A DNA stretch of 8,272 nt from an uncultured Clostridia bacterium (GCA_946405565.1 CAMJHU010000063.1:1-8272), one strand, 5' to 3'; positions 1-6,552 are shown, counted from the first letter of the stretch. Notes: a model not told the origin generated them from the sequence alone. Numbers and translations: made by a program.

Positions 1-492
1 GAGCTCAGCGACCGCGAGACGCTGGTCAAGAAGGTGCAGATCGTTCCGCTGGAGGTCATTATCCGCAACACGGCAGCTGGCAGCTTTTCCAAGCGCTTCG
101 GCGTGGAAGAGGGCACCAAGCTCAGGAATCCCACGCTGGAATACTGCCTCAAGGACGACGCACTCGGCGACCCGATGATCAACGACAGCCAGATTCTGGC
201 GATTGGCGCCGCGACGCAGGAAGAGCTGGATCAGATCGCCGAGATGGCGTATAAAGTCAATGAAGTGCTGATCGAGTTCTTCAAGACCATCGGTATTGAG
301 CTGATCGACTTCAAGATTGAATTCGGACGCTTCCACGGCGACATCCTTCTGGCGGACGAGATTTCGCCCGACACCTGCCGTCTGTGGGATATCGAAACCC
401 ATCAGAAGCTGGATAAGGATAGATTCCGCCGTGATATGGGCGGTGTGGAAGAAGCCTACGCCGAGGTCTTCAAGAGACTGCATCTCGACTAA
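1..492 (+). CDS. purC: SAICAR synthetase (PurC), 3' part; 5' end outside the window
   Basis: Phosphoribosylaminoimidazole-succinocarboxamide synthase, a cytosolic purine-pathway enzyme that joins CAIR and aspartate using ATP. The frame is open from base 1, so 163 residues are visible; bacterial PurC is usually about 235-240, so roughly the first 70 (the N-terminal ATP-binding part) lie to the left. A GTG at 34 is an internal codon, not the start. Both family signatures are present: [15 protein letters not shown] at visible residues 14-28 and LIDFKIEFG at 101-109. They are followed by the conserved [12 protein letters not shown] (119-130) and a [12 protein letters not shown] tail near the C-terminus. 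The gene ends in TAA at 490-492. Downstream are a hairpin-rich spacer and a terminator, so it seems to be transcribed apart from purF-purB although the pathway is shared. Identification is secure; only the start is missing. Confidence 0.96.
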   Translation, partial: ELSDRETLVKKVQIVPLEVIIRNTAAGSFSKRFGVEEGTKLRNPTLEYCLKDDALGDPMINDSQILAIGAATQEELDQIAEMAYKVNEVLIEFFKTIGIELIDFKIEFGRFHGDILLADEISPDTCRLWDIETHQKLDKDRFRRDMGGVEEAYAEVFKRLHLD

Positions 493-510
493 AAAGGCGA
501 AGCCAATTAG

Positions 511-686
511 CCGCGCAGCGGCGGGGATTCCAAAGGGACGAGTCCCTTTGGCAGGGGTCCGGGGGCAGAGCCACCGGCAGGGAGTGGGACAGCGTCCCAC
601 AAGGCAGCACAACGTGCTGCCGAGCGAATCGAGCCAAGACAACCAACAGGGCAAGGCGAACACCAACGCGACGCTTTAGCGGCGCG
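511..686. repeat. Array of six short-loop hairpins (intergenic palindromic repeat)
   Basis: Six inverted repeats follow one another downstream of purC. They are: CCGC-GCA-GCGG (511-521); CCAAAGGGAC-GA-GTCCCTTTGG (530-551, perfect 10-bp arms); CCGGGGGC-AGA-GCCACCGG (559-577, one mismatch); GTGGGAC-AGC-GTCCCAC (584-600, perfect); GGCAGCAC-AAC-GTGCTGCC (603-621, perfect); and CGCGACGCT-TT-AGCGGCGCG (667-686, one mismatch). Arms differ in sequence but all have 2-3 nt centres, so structure rather than sequence seems to be kept. None is followed by a T-run, so they are not ordinary terminators. This resembles GC-rich mosaic intergenic repeats (REP/MITE-like) seen in many Clostridia; a role in purC mRNA 3'-end protection is inference. 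Reading frames crossing the array have no credible start or composition. Confidence 0.8.
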
Positions 687-724
687 AGCGAGACGAGCCA
701 AGACAACCAACAGGGCAGGGCGAA
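630..724. repeat. Pair of 31-bp direct repeats
   Basis: The segments at 630-660 and 694-724 match at 30 of 31 positions (core GAGCCAAGACAACCAACAGG); the single difference is A653 versus G717. Thirty-three bases, including the last hairpin of the array (667-686), lie between the copies. The repeat looks like the tail of the same intergenic element, duplicated once together with that hairpin. No coding function is apparent. Confidence 0.85.
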
Positions 725-759
725 TTCCGACAAAGCCACCAAAAAAAAACAGCATTCCG

Positions 760-806
760 GCAGGACGGACATCGCAGAAACCTCTGCGGCATCCGTCCTG
801 CTTTTT
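760..806 (+). terminator. Rho-independent terminator after purC
   Basis: GCAGGACGGA (760-769) pairs perfectly with TCCGTCCTGC (792-801), followed by TTTTT (802-806). Inside, CGCAGA (773-778) and TCTGCG (783-788) close a second stem with an AACC loop, giving one long two-part hairpin. A run of nine A (741-749) lies ten bases upstream of the stem, so the structure could also terminate weakly on the - strand. It separates purC transcription from the purF promoter about 80 bp downstream. Confidence 0.88.
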
Positions 807-886
807 GTGGTTGCTTTTATCCATATTGCATAATAATCCGGTCAATCTTCCTTCATAAAATAGTCGCCGGATGAGGCGGCAACGGT

Positions 887-915
887 TTGACATTTGTCCG
901 CAAATCTTATATAAT
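887..915 (+). promoter_or_regulatory. Consensus vegetative promoter of purF-purB
   Basis: TTGACA (887-892) and TATAAT (910-915) are both perfect sigma-A/sigma-70 hexamers with a 17-bp spacer. Transcription should start near 922, giving a leader of about 70 nt before the purF ATG. The spacer contains an inverted repeat, ATTTG-TCCG-CAAAT (892-905), a possible operator. No recognisable PurBox or purine riboswitch was seen. Confidence 0.88.
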
Positions 916-990
916 ATAAGAATCTCAGATTATTATGGATACGCCATTCTATCGACACATTACAAAATCGTCACGCAAAGGAAGAGGATA

Positions 991-2502
991 ATGGAAACAA
1001 CAGAAATGGCTAATCATTCTATTCATCACTGTCAGGACGGTGAGGCGGATTGTCAGGGCTGTTCCGGCTGCGGCGTGGAACTGAGCGAACTGGAACGCGC
1101 CAAGCTGCATGAGGAATGCGGCGTGTTCGGGGTCTATTCCTATTCCGGGGAGCTGGCGGTAGCGCAGACGGTCTATCACGGATTGGTTGCGCTGCAGCAC
1201 CGCGGTCAGGAGAGCTGCGGCATTGCCGTGAGCGACAGGGGTGTGTTTTCCTATCACAAGGATATGGGACTGGTGAGCGAGGTCTTCAACCGGGAGATTC
1301 TCAACGGATTGAAAGGACAAGCTGCCATCGGTCATGTGCGTTATTCCACGGCGGGCGGTTCGGTGCGTGAAAACAGCCAGCCGCTGGTCATGCGGTATGT
1401 CAAGGGTACCCTTGGATTGGCGCACAACGGCAATCTCACCAATGCCCACGAGCTGCGCAGCGAACTGGAAGAGCGCGGCGCGATTTTTCAGACCACTATC
1501 GACTCGGAGGTCATCGCCTACACGGTCGCGCGGGAGCGTCTGAATTATCATTCGGTGGAGGAATCGGTCAAAGCGGCTATGCAAAAGCTGCACGGCGCGT
1601 ATTCGCTGCTGGTGATGAGTCCCCGCAAGCTCATTGCGGCGCGTGATCCCAAGGGGTTCCGTCCGCTGTGCATGGGCAAAATTGACAACGATATTGTATT
1701 TGCCAGTGAAACCTGCGCACTCGACGCGGTGGGAGCGGAGTTCATGCGGGACGTCGATCCCGGCGAGATCATCACCTGCGACCAGAACGGCATTCACAGC
1801 GACCGTTCGCTCTGCACCAAGGATATCGCCCACTGCATCTTTGAATACATCTATTTTGCCCGCACCGATTCGGTGATTGACGGCGTGTCGGTCTACGATT
1901 CCCGGCGGCAGGCGGGACGGCAGCTCGCCAAGCAGAAGCCGGTCAAGGCGGACATCGTCATCGGCGTGCCGGAATCGGGTATCGACGCGGCGATCGGATA
2001 CGCGGAGGAATCCGGCATTCCCTATGCCAAGGGCATTGTGAAGAACAGCTATATCGGGCGCACCTTTATCAAGCCGGATCAGGGACAGCGCACCAACGCC
2101 GTGCGGCTCAAGCTCAACGCGCTCCGCTCGATTGTCAACGGACGGCGGGTGGTCATGCTGGACGATTCCATTGTGCGCGGTACGACGATGCACCGCATTG
2201 TGAATATGCTGCGCGAGGCAGGCGCAAGCGAAGTACACGTCCGTATCAGCTCGCCCGCGTTCCGCAATCCCTGTTTCTACGGTGTGGATATTCCCTCTGC
2301 CAAAGACCTGATTGCCAACCAGCACTCTATCGACGAAATCGCTCAGTTGATCGAAGCCGATTCGCTCGACTTTCTGGAACTCGACGCGATCGGCAAGCTG
2401 CTCTGCGGCAAAAAATTCCCGCTCTGCACCGCCTGTTTCGACGGACGTTATCCCGACGGTATCGTGACCCATCACATGGGCAAGGACGATAAAATCATGT
2501 AA
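991..2502 (+). CDS. purF: Amidophosphoribosyltransferase (glutamine PRPP amidotransferase)
   Basis: First committed enzyme of de novo purine synthesis: PRPP + glutamine + water to 5-phosphoribosylamine, in the cytosol. I start it at ATG 991 (503 aa): AAAGGAAGAGG lies just upstream, and an in-frame ATG at 871 lies upstream of the promoter. The glutaminase domain begins at the nucleophile Cys43 in HEECGVFGVY; also visible are LQHRGQESCGIA (69-80), GHVRYSTAGG (114-123) and AHNGNL (144-149). The phosphoribosyltransferase domain carries the PRPP loop VVMLDDSIVRGTT (387-399). Four cysteines fit the [4Fe-4S] ligands of the Bacillus subtilis-type enzyme: C282, C428, C479 and C482. Residues 1-42 would be an autocleaved propeptide. 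This is far longer than the 11 residues of B. subtilis and carries H9, H12, H13, C14, C21, C24 and C27. purB follows after 39 bp without a terminator, so the two are probably co-transcribed. Confidence 0.97.
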   Translation: METTEMANHSIHHCQDGEADCQGCSGCGVELSELERAKLHEECGVFGVYSYSGELAVAQTVYHGLVALQHRGQESCGIAVSDRGVFSYHKDMGLVSEVFNREILNGLKGQAAIGHVRYSTAGGSVRENSQPLVMRYVKGTLGLAHNGNLTNAHELRSELEERGAIFQTTIDSEVIAYTVARERLNYHSVEESVKAAMQKLHGAYSLLVMSPRKLIAARDPKGFRPLCMGKIDNDIVFASETCALDAVGAEFMRDVDPGEIITCDQNGIHSDRSLCTKDIAHCIFEYIYFARTDSVIDGVSVYDSRRQAGRQLAKQKPVKADIVIGVPESGIDAAIGYAEESGIPYAKGIVKNSYIGRTFIKPDQGQRTNAVRLKLNALRSIVNGRRVVMLDDSIVRGTTMHRIVNMLREAGASEVHVRISSPAFRNPCFYGVDIPSAKDLIANQHSIDEIAQLIEADSLDFLELDAIGKLLCGKKFPLCTACFDGRYPDGIVTHHMGKDDKIM

Positions 2503-2525
2503 TTTTATATAGCTTAAAATATTCA

Positions 2526-2544
2526 TAAAGGACTGAATGCTTTG
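2526..2544 (+). promoter_or_regulatory. Ribosome binding site that sets the TTG start of purB
   Basis: TAAAGGA (2526-2532) is a good Shine-Dalgarno match and sits 9 nt before TTG at 2542-2544. The nearby ATG at 2537 is out of frame and hits TGA after two codons. The first in-frame ATG, in KEMQY, would remove the conserved N-terminus KDIYETPLGSRYA. TTG is therefore the start. Confidence 0.85.
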
Positions 2545-3972
2545 AAAGATATTTATGAAACCCCGCTTGGTTCCCGCTATGCCGGGAAGGAAATGCAATA
2601 CCTCTTTTCGCCCGATATGAAATTCCGCACATGGCGCAGACTGTGGATCGCGCTCGCCGAGACCGAGCAGGAACTGGGTCTGGATATCACCGACGAGCAG
2701 ATCGCGGAACTCAAAGCCCACGCCGACGACATCAATTATGAGGTGGCGCAGGCGCGGGAGAAGGAAGTGCGGCACGATGTGATGAGCCACGTCTATGCCT
2801 ACGGACAGCAGTGTCCCAAGGCGGCGGGCATTATCCATCTCGGCGCGACCTCCTGCTATGTGGGCGACAATACCGATGTGATTATCATGACCGAAGCGCT
2901 GAAACTGGTGCGCCAAAAGCTGGTCAACGTCATTGCCGAGCTGGCGAAGTTTGCCGATGAATACAAATCACTGCCCACGCTGGCGTTTACCCATTTCCAG
3001 CCGGCGCAGCCCACGACAGTGGGCAAGCGCGCCGCCCTCTGGCTTCAGGACCTGCTCATCGACCTCGACGACGTGAATTACCTGCTGGACGGCGCCAAGC
3101 TGCTGGGCTGCAAGGGTACCACCGGGACACAGGCGAGCTTTCTTGAACTGTTCGACGGCGACCATGAGAAGTGCCGCGCACTCGACGCGCGCATTGCCCA
3201 GAAGATGGGATACAGCGGGTGCTTCGCGGTTTCGGGTCAGACCTATACCCGCAAGCTCGACAGCCGCATTCTCAACGTGCTGTCCGGTATTGCCCAGTCC
3301 GCCACCAAGTTTTCCAATGATATCCGCCTGCTCCAGCACCTCAAAGAGATTGAGGAACCCTTTGAGAAGGGGCAGATCGGTTCGTCCGCGATGGCGTACA
3401 AGCGCAATCCCATGCGCAGTGAGCGCATTGCCTCTCTTGCCCGCTATGTCATGGCGGACGCGATGAATCCCGCGATTACCGCGGCTACCCAGTGGTTTGA
3501 GCGCACGCTCGACGACAGCGCCAACAAGCGTATCAGTGTTCCTGAAGCGTTTCTCGCGGTGGACGGCATTCTCAGCCTGTACCTGAACGTCGTGGACGGT
3601 CTGGTGGTGTATCCCAAGGTCATTCATCAGCGCCTCATGAAGGAACTGCCCTTTATGGCAACCGAGAATATCATGATGGACGCGGTCAAGCGCGGCGGCA
3701 ACCGTCAGGAACTGCATGAGCGTATCCGTGTGCATTCCATGGAAGCGGGTCGGATGGTCAAGGTGGAGGGTAAGGAGAACGACCTGCTCGAGAGAATTGC
3801 CAATGACCCGATGTTCGGTGTGACGCTGGAGGAACTTAATGCTATTCTTGACCCCGCAAAGTATGTCGGGCGCAGCCCCGAACAGGTGACGGAATTCCTG
3901 ACCGCGTGTGTAAATCCCGTGCTGGAAACCTATCGTGACGAGCTGGGCGTCAAAGTGGAAATCAATGTGTAA
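2542..3972 (+). CDS. purB: Adenylosuccinate lyase
   Basis: Cytosolic enzyme of the fumarase/aspartase superfamily that acts twice in purine synthesis: it splits SAICAR into AICAR and fumarate, and adenylosuccinate into AMP and fumarate. It starts at TTG and is 476 aa, a normal length. Visible landmarks are EVRHDVMSH (75-83), IIHLGATSCYVGDNTD (97-112), AFTHFQPAQPTT (148-159, with His151 as the expected acid/base residue) and the superfamily signature GSSAMAYKRNPMRSE (280-294), whose mobile loop carries the catalytic serine. The signature AMAYKRNPM is of the type also found in the human enzyme rather than the classic SxMPxKxNP form. It follows purF by 39 bp in one transcription unit, so SAICAR made by the neighbouring PurC is its substrate. 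A hairpin 36 bp beyond the TAA stop ends the unit. No damage or odd composition is seen. Confidence 0.97.
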   Translation: MKDIYETPLGSRYAGKEMQYLFSPDMKFRTWRRLWIALAETEQELGLDITDEQIAELKAHADDINYEVAQAREKEVRHDVMSHVYAYGQQCPKAAGIIHLGATSCYVGDNTDVIIMTEALKLVRQKLVNVIAELAKFADEYKSLPTLAFTHFQPAQPTTVGKRAALWLQDLLIDLDDVNYLLDGAKLLGCKGTTGTQASFLELFDGDHEKCRALDARIAQKMGYSGCFAVSGQTYTRKLDSRILNVLSGIAQSATKFSNDIRLLQHLKEIEEPFEKGQIGSSAMAYKRNPMRSERIASLARYVMADAMNPAITAATQWFERTLDDSANKRISVPEAFLAVDGILSLYLNVVDGLVVYPKVIHQRLMKELPFMATENIMMDAVKRGGNRQELHERIRVHSMEAGRMVKVEGKENDLLERIANDPMFGVTLEELNAILDPAKYVGRSPEQVTEFLTACVNPVLETYRDELGVKVEINV

Positions 3973-4007
3973 TGTCCAAAGTCCAGTTCTCCTTTATCAT
4001 ACACAGA

Positions 4008-4053
4008 AGCAACCCCCGATGTTAAACTTAACATCGGGGGTTGCTGTATTATT
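4008..4053 (+). terminator. Strong hairpin between purB and the convergent surface gene
   Basis: An 18-bp perfect inverted repeat (4008-4025 with 4028-4045, reading AGCAACCCCCGATGTTAA and its complement) is followed by GTATTATTT, a weak T-rich tail. It lies 35 bp after purB and 29 bp after the end of the - strand gene at 4075. It probably ends the purF-purB transcript and may serve the convergent one too, although no T-run follows it on the - strand. Confidence 0.78.
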
Positions 4054-4074
4054 TAGAGAGATAAGAAAAAATAT

Positions 4075-5193
4075 TTATTCCTGTTCGTCGTCATCGCCGG
4101 AGGATTTTCCTTTGCGAAGTATAATAACCACGACGCCCGCGACAAGTGCCAGACCGCCGATAATCAGAATCGGTACGACATTGAAGTCATCGCCCGTGGC
4201 GGGGTTGCTGCCGTCAGAAACACCGGAAGAAATTTTCCACGTCAACACATAAGGGCTGAACTCGCTGCTTTCAAAGGTAATCGCGTCATCACTCACGGTG
4301 ATTTCCATTTCTTCGGCTTTGCTGCCATCGATGTGATACAGACGGAAATTGACGTTGCCGTCAATCTTGGGACGGTCAAGCCGTACCGTAACGGTTTTGC
4401 CTTTTATAATCGTTACATCGTCGCCGTTGGTATCCGTGACGGTGATATCATACAGTGCCGCGGCGGAGGCATCCGCGCCGGAAGCTTTCAGCGCGCCGGC
4501 AACCTCTTTCTGTGCGAGCGCCTTGATATTGACGCTCACTTTAGCGGATGAGATTTCGTTGCCGTCTTTATCCACAGCAATCTTTTCAGCTTTCTGTTCC
4601 ACCAGTGCGTCAGCCTTTTGTTCCTTCTGGGTTTTGGCGCGGAACACAGGATAAAGCGTACAGCCTTTGCTGCGGGTGAAGAGGTCGATGATTTCATCAT
4701 CGGGACGCAGGAAACATTTGGCTTTTTCGGCTTTTGCCTGCGATTCAAACACTTTGTCGTTTTTAACCGATGCCCAGCCTGCGAGTACGGCGTCAGCGTC
4801 CTTGAGATTACTGGGAAGTGTCAGATTCTTGAGCCGGACTGTTACGCCGCTGGCAGCGAACGCGGCAAGCTCTTCTTTGGTGAATTTCAGAGAGACTTCC
4901 ACAGCCTTTTTACCGTTTTCACCGGGAATGACTTCCTCGCTGGCAGCTTCTGTAGCTTTTTTATAGATATAGGAATCGGTCACTTTGCTGTCGGCGGAGG
5001 CATCGCGCGTGGTATAATAAGAATAGTCAAACTTGATAACTTCACATCTGGTGATCTTGGTGCCGTCGTCCGAAACGGACTTGGTCTCCCGGATCATGGT
5101 CTTGCTCCACTCAGCGGCAAAAACCGGTGTGGCAGCCACGGAAAACGCCATCAGCAGGGAAGCGGCAAACGCGGCGATTCTCTTGGATTTCAT
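4075..5193 (-). CDS. Secreted, membrane/wall-anchored surface protein with NPATG motif
   Basis: Not a gene of known function. The chosen ATG (5193) has AAGGAGG 9 nt upstream; an upstream in-frame start would add 17 residues ahead of the signal peptide. The 372-aa product has a signal peptide (KSKR then a hydrophobic core, cleavage near VFAA, 24-27). A beta-rich region follows, with T(V)RLKNLTL (118-126), LAGWA (137-141) and TLYPVFRA (179-186), resembling InlB-B/Flg_new-type GW...LYxxF repeats. Then come a lysine/glutamate-rich linker (187-231) and a C-terminal module with KGKTVTVRL (264-272), RLYHIDG (284-290) and SSEFSPYVLTW (309-319). It ends NPATGD (330-335), a membrane helix (about 339-359) and RKGK plus an acidic tail, which looks like a non-canonical sortase signal or a simple anchor. 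It is a full-length paralogue of the gene at 7086-8264. Topology is confident; anchoring mode is inferred. Confidence 0.88.
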   Translation of the reverse strand: MKSKRIAAFAASLLMAFSVAATPVFAAEWSKTMIRETKSVSDDGTKITRCEVIKFDYSYYTTRDASADSKVTDSYIYKKATEAASEEVIPGENGKKAVEVSLKFTKEELAAFAASGVTVRLKNLTLPSNLKDADAVLAGWASVKNDKVFESQAKAEKAKCFLRPDDEIIDLFTRSKGCTLYPVFRAKTQKEQKADALVEQKAEKIAVDKDGNEISSAKVSVNIKALAQKEVAGALKASGADASAAALYDITVTDTNGDDVTIIKGKTVTVRLDRPKIDGNVNFRLYHIDGSKAEEMEITVSDDAITFESSEFSPYVLTWKISSGVSDGSNPATGDDFNVVPILIIGGLALVAGVVVIILRKGKSSGDDDEQE

Positions 5194-5261
5194 CCGAACA
5201 AACCTCCTTATGATTATTTCTGATATATAGAGGATAAAAAACAATTCTCACTCATGTAAAA

Positions 5262-5290
5262 ATTATAGCATTTGACAAGAGGAATGTCAA
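5262..5290 (-). promoter_or_regulatory. Consensus promoter of the - strand surface gene
   Basis: On the - strand, TTGACA (5290-5285) and TATAAT (5267-5262) are perfect hexamers with a 17-bp spacer. Transcription would start near 5255, giving a short leader of about 60 nt before ATG 5193. TTGACA-N7-TGTCAA (5272-5290) forms an inverted repeat over the -35 box and spacer, a possible operator. Confidence 0.85.
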
Positions 5291-5313
5291 GAGAAATATC
5301 AAAAAAAGAATAA

Positions 5314-5359
5314 CAAACCACCACAAAATCTTCACGCAAACCACCACAAAATCTTCACG
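5314..5359. repeat. Perfect 23-bp tandem duplication between divergent promoters
   Basis: Two identical adjacent 23-bp units (5314-5336 and 5337-5359) begin CAAACCACCAC and end ATCTTCACG. They lie between the - strand promoter (5262-5290) and the + strand promoter (5384-5412), just where binding sites for a regulator of both genes could sit. With only two abutting copies and no spacer it is not a CRISPR array. Confidence 0.9.
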
Positions 5360-5383
5360 TAACGATGCTTTATGAGAAGAGGA

Positions 5384-5412
5384 TTGCAATTTAAACGGAA
5401 TGGTGCTATAAT
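5384..5412 (+). promoter_or_regulatory. Promoter of the Rpn-type nuclease gene
   Basis: TATAAT (5407-5412, perfect) lies 17 bp after TTGCAA (5384-5389, four of six matches to TTGACA). Transcription would start around 5419, leaving a leader of only about 20 nt that is almost entirely the GAAAGAGGGG ribosome binding site (5421-5430). Confidence 0.72.
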
Positions 5413-5438
5413 GAAAAAAGGAAAGAGGGGAATGACCG

Positions 5439-6476
5439 ATGGGCGAAAAGGACAGTCTTACCAAACGGTTTATGAGCAGACCCGATGTCTTTGCCGACGC
5501 GTTTAACTGCCTGATTTACGGAGGCAGACCGATGATCAAGCCGGAGGACTTGCGGGAGATGGATACGACGGCGATTGCCGCGCCGTACGCGGAATACGTG
5601 GAACCGGCGGCGCAGGGCGCGAAGGCAAAGGCTTCGATACAGAAATACCGTGATGTGATGAAGGAATGGGTCTGTATGACGGACGGCAAAGTCTCCTATG
5701 TAGTGCTGGGCGTTGAGAATCAGTCTCATATTCACTATGCCATGCCTGTAAAGAATATGCTGTATGATGCGATTCAGTATGAAAATCAGGTAAAGGACGC
5801 GGAAGAGGCTCTGCGCGTCGATGATGACGAAACCCACGCTAACGACCGGCAGGGAGAATATCTTTCCGGATTCGGCAAGAATGACAGGGTTAAGCCGGTG
5901 ATTACGCTGGTGGTATATTTTGGCGATAAGCAGTGGGACGGACCGATGAGTCTTTCTGATATGCTCACCGACACGGATGATGCACTGAAACCGTTTGTAC
6001 AGGATTATAAAATACACCTGATCAGTCCCTATGCCGTATCGGAGGAATTATTGGCGTATATGGCGTCGGAACTGCGGGAGGTTATGCTGTATATCAAGTA
6101 TAAGCAGGATGGAGAAAAACTCAGTGAGACGGTGCGGCGTGACCAGAGGTTTAAGGCGCTCAGTACGGAAACGACGGTCATGCTGAATGTGCTTACAAAT
6201 TCCCATATTGAAATACCGAAAGGAGCGAAAACAGTAGATATGTGTCTGGCATTGCAGCAGATTGAACAAAAAGGTCGGCTGGAAGGTCGCGAGCAGGGTC
6301 GATTGGAAGGTCGCGAGCAGGGCAGGCTGGAAGGTCGTGAGGAAGGTATCTATCGCATGATTGACGCATTGCGGAAATTCTCTCTTGAGGAGGATGTAAT
6401 CCGGAACGAAATCATGACGCAGTATGGGCTTACCGAAGAGGAAGCTCGACGGTTTATGCAGACCGCTGACGCGTAA
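5439..6476 (+). CDS. Rpn family PD-(D/E)XK nuclease / putative transposase
   Basis: Member of the Rpn/PDDEXK_2 group, which includes the recombination-promoting nucleases of E. coli (RpnA, metal-dependent endonuclease). ATG 5439 lies 8 nt after GAAAGAGGGG; an ATG at 5432 is in another frame. The protein has 345 aa. Family landmarks are FADAFNCLIYGG (18-29), QKYRDVMKEW (68-77), VLGVENQSHIHYAMPVKNMLYD (89-110) and VITLVVYFGDKQWDGPMSL (154-172). The likely metal-binding residues are D20, D72, E93 and Q95, an ExQ variant of the ExK motif typical of the family. Residues 279-302 are three GRLEGREQ-type octads, probably a charged helical tail, followed by a short helical C-terminus. No terminal inverted repeats or target duplications flank the gene, so it is not shown to be a mobile element itself. 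It stands alone with its own promoter and terminator. The cellular role is unknown. Confidence 0.86.
   Translation: MGEKDSLTKRFMSRPDVFADAFNCLIYGGRPMIKPEDLREMDTTAIAAPYAEYVEPAAQGAKAKASIQKYRDVMKEWVCMTDGKVSYVVLGVENQSHIHYAMPVKNMLYDAIQYENQVKDAEEALRVDDDETHANDRQGEYLSGFGKNDRVKPVITLVVYFGDKQWDGPMSLSDMLTDTDDALKPFVQDYKIHLISPYAVSEELLAYMASELREVMLYIKYKQDGEKLSETVRRDQRFKALSTETTVMLNVLTNSHIEIPKGAKTVDMCLALQQIEQKGRLEGREQGRLEGREQGRLEGREEGIYRMIDALRKFSLEEDVIRNEIMTQYGLTEEEARRFMQTADA
6273..6344 (+). repeat. Three in-frame 24-bp repeats in the nuclease gene
   Basis: Three consecutive 24-bp units each encode GRLEGRE followed by Q, Q and E. The first two units differ in only a few bases (for example CGGCTG versus CGATTG for Arg-Leu). 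Such octads are common near the C-termini of Rpn-family proteins, where copy number varies. Because the units stay in frame, gain or loss by slippage would not break the gene. Confidence 0.88.
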
Positions 6477-6499
6477 CCGTCGGCGCTGTTTCCATGAAG

Positions 6500-6545
6500 T
6501 CTCCCACCGCTTATCCATCAAGATGGGCGGTGGGAGATGTTTTTA
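6500..6545 (+). terminator. Rho-independent terminator of the nuclease gene
   Basis: TCTCCCACCGC (6500-6510) pairs perfectly with GCGGTGGGAGA (6527-6537). An inner CCATC/GATGG pair (6515-6519 with 6522-6526) extends the stem. TGTTTTTA follows. It lies 24 bp after the TAA stop at 6474-6476. Confidence 0.9.
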
Positions 6546-6552
6546 TAGCGGA

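Noticed and set aside
507..893. Cysteine- and arginine-rich frames on the - strand across the purC-purF spacer
   Set aside because: They are made of the hairpin array, direct repeats and terminator, and lack a credible start.
871..990. Upstream extension of PurF to ATG 871
   Set aside because: The ATG is upstream of the promoter boxes (887-915), so it would not be in the main transcript; the extra 40 residues have no family match, while ATG 991 has a good ribosome binding site.
949..2916. Long open frame on the - strand (about 655 codons) opposite purF and the start of purB
   Set aside because: It lies antisense to two secure enzymes, has no ribosome binding site or recognisable domain, and its composition is that of a mirror of GC-biased codons.
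2968..3735. Open frame on the - strand opposite purB
   Set aside because: Antisense shadow of a conserved gene; His/Arg/Gly-rich with no family features.
4618..5223. Open frame on the + strand opposite the surface protein gene
   Set aside because: Antisense to a protein with clear signal peptide and anchor; no ribosome binding site or domain.
5194..5244. Upstream extension of the - strand surface protein by 17 residues
   Set aside because: It would put a stretch before the signal peptide and ignore the AAGGAGG site placed correctly for ATG 5193.
5314..5359. CRISPR array
   Set aside because: Only two directly abutting copies, no spacers and no cas genes in the window.
5384..6545. Complete insertion sequence carrying the Rpn-type gene
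   Set aside because: No terminal inverted repeats or target-site duplications were seen around the gene; the flanking structures read as promoter and terminator.
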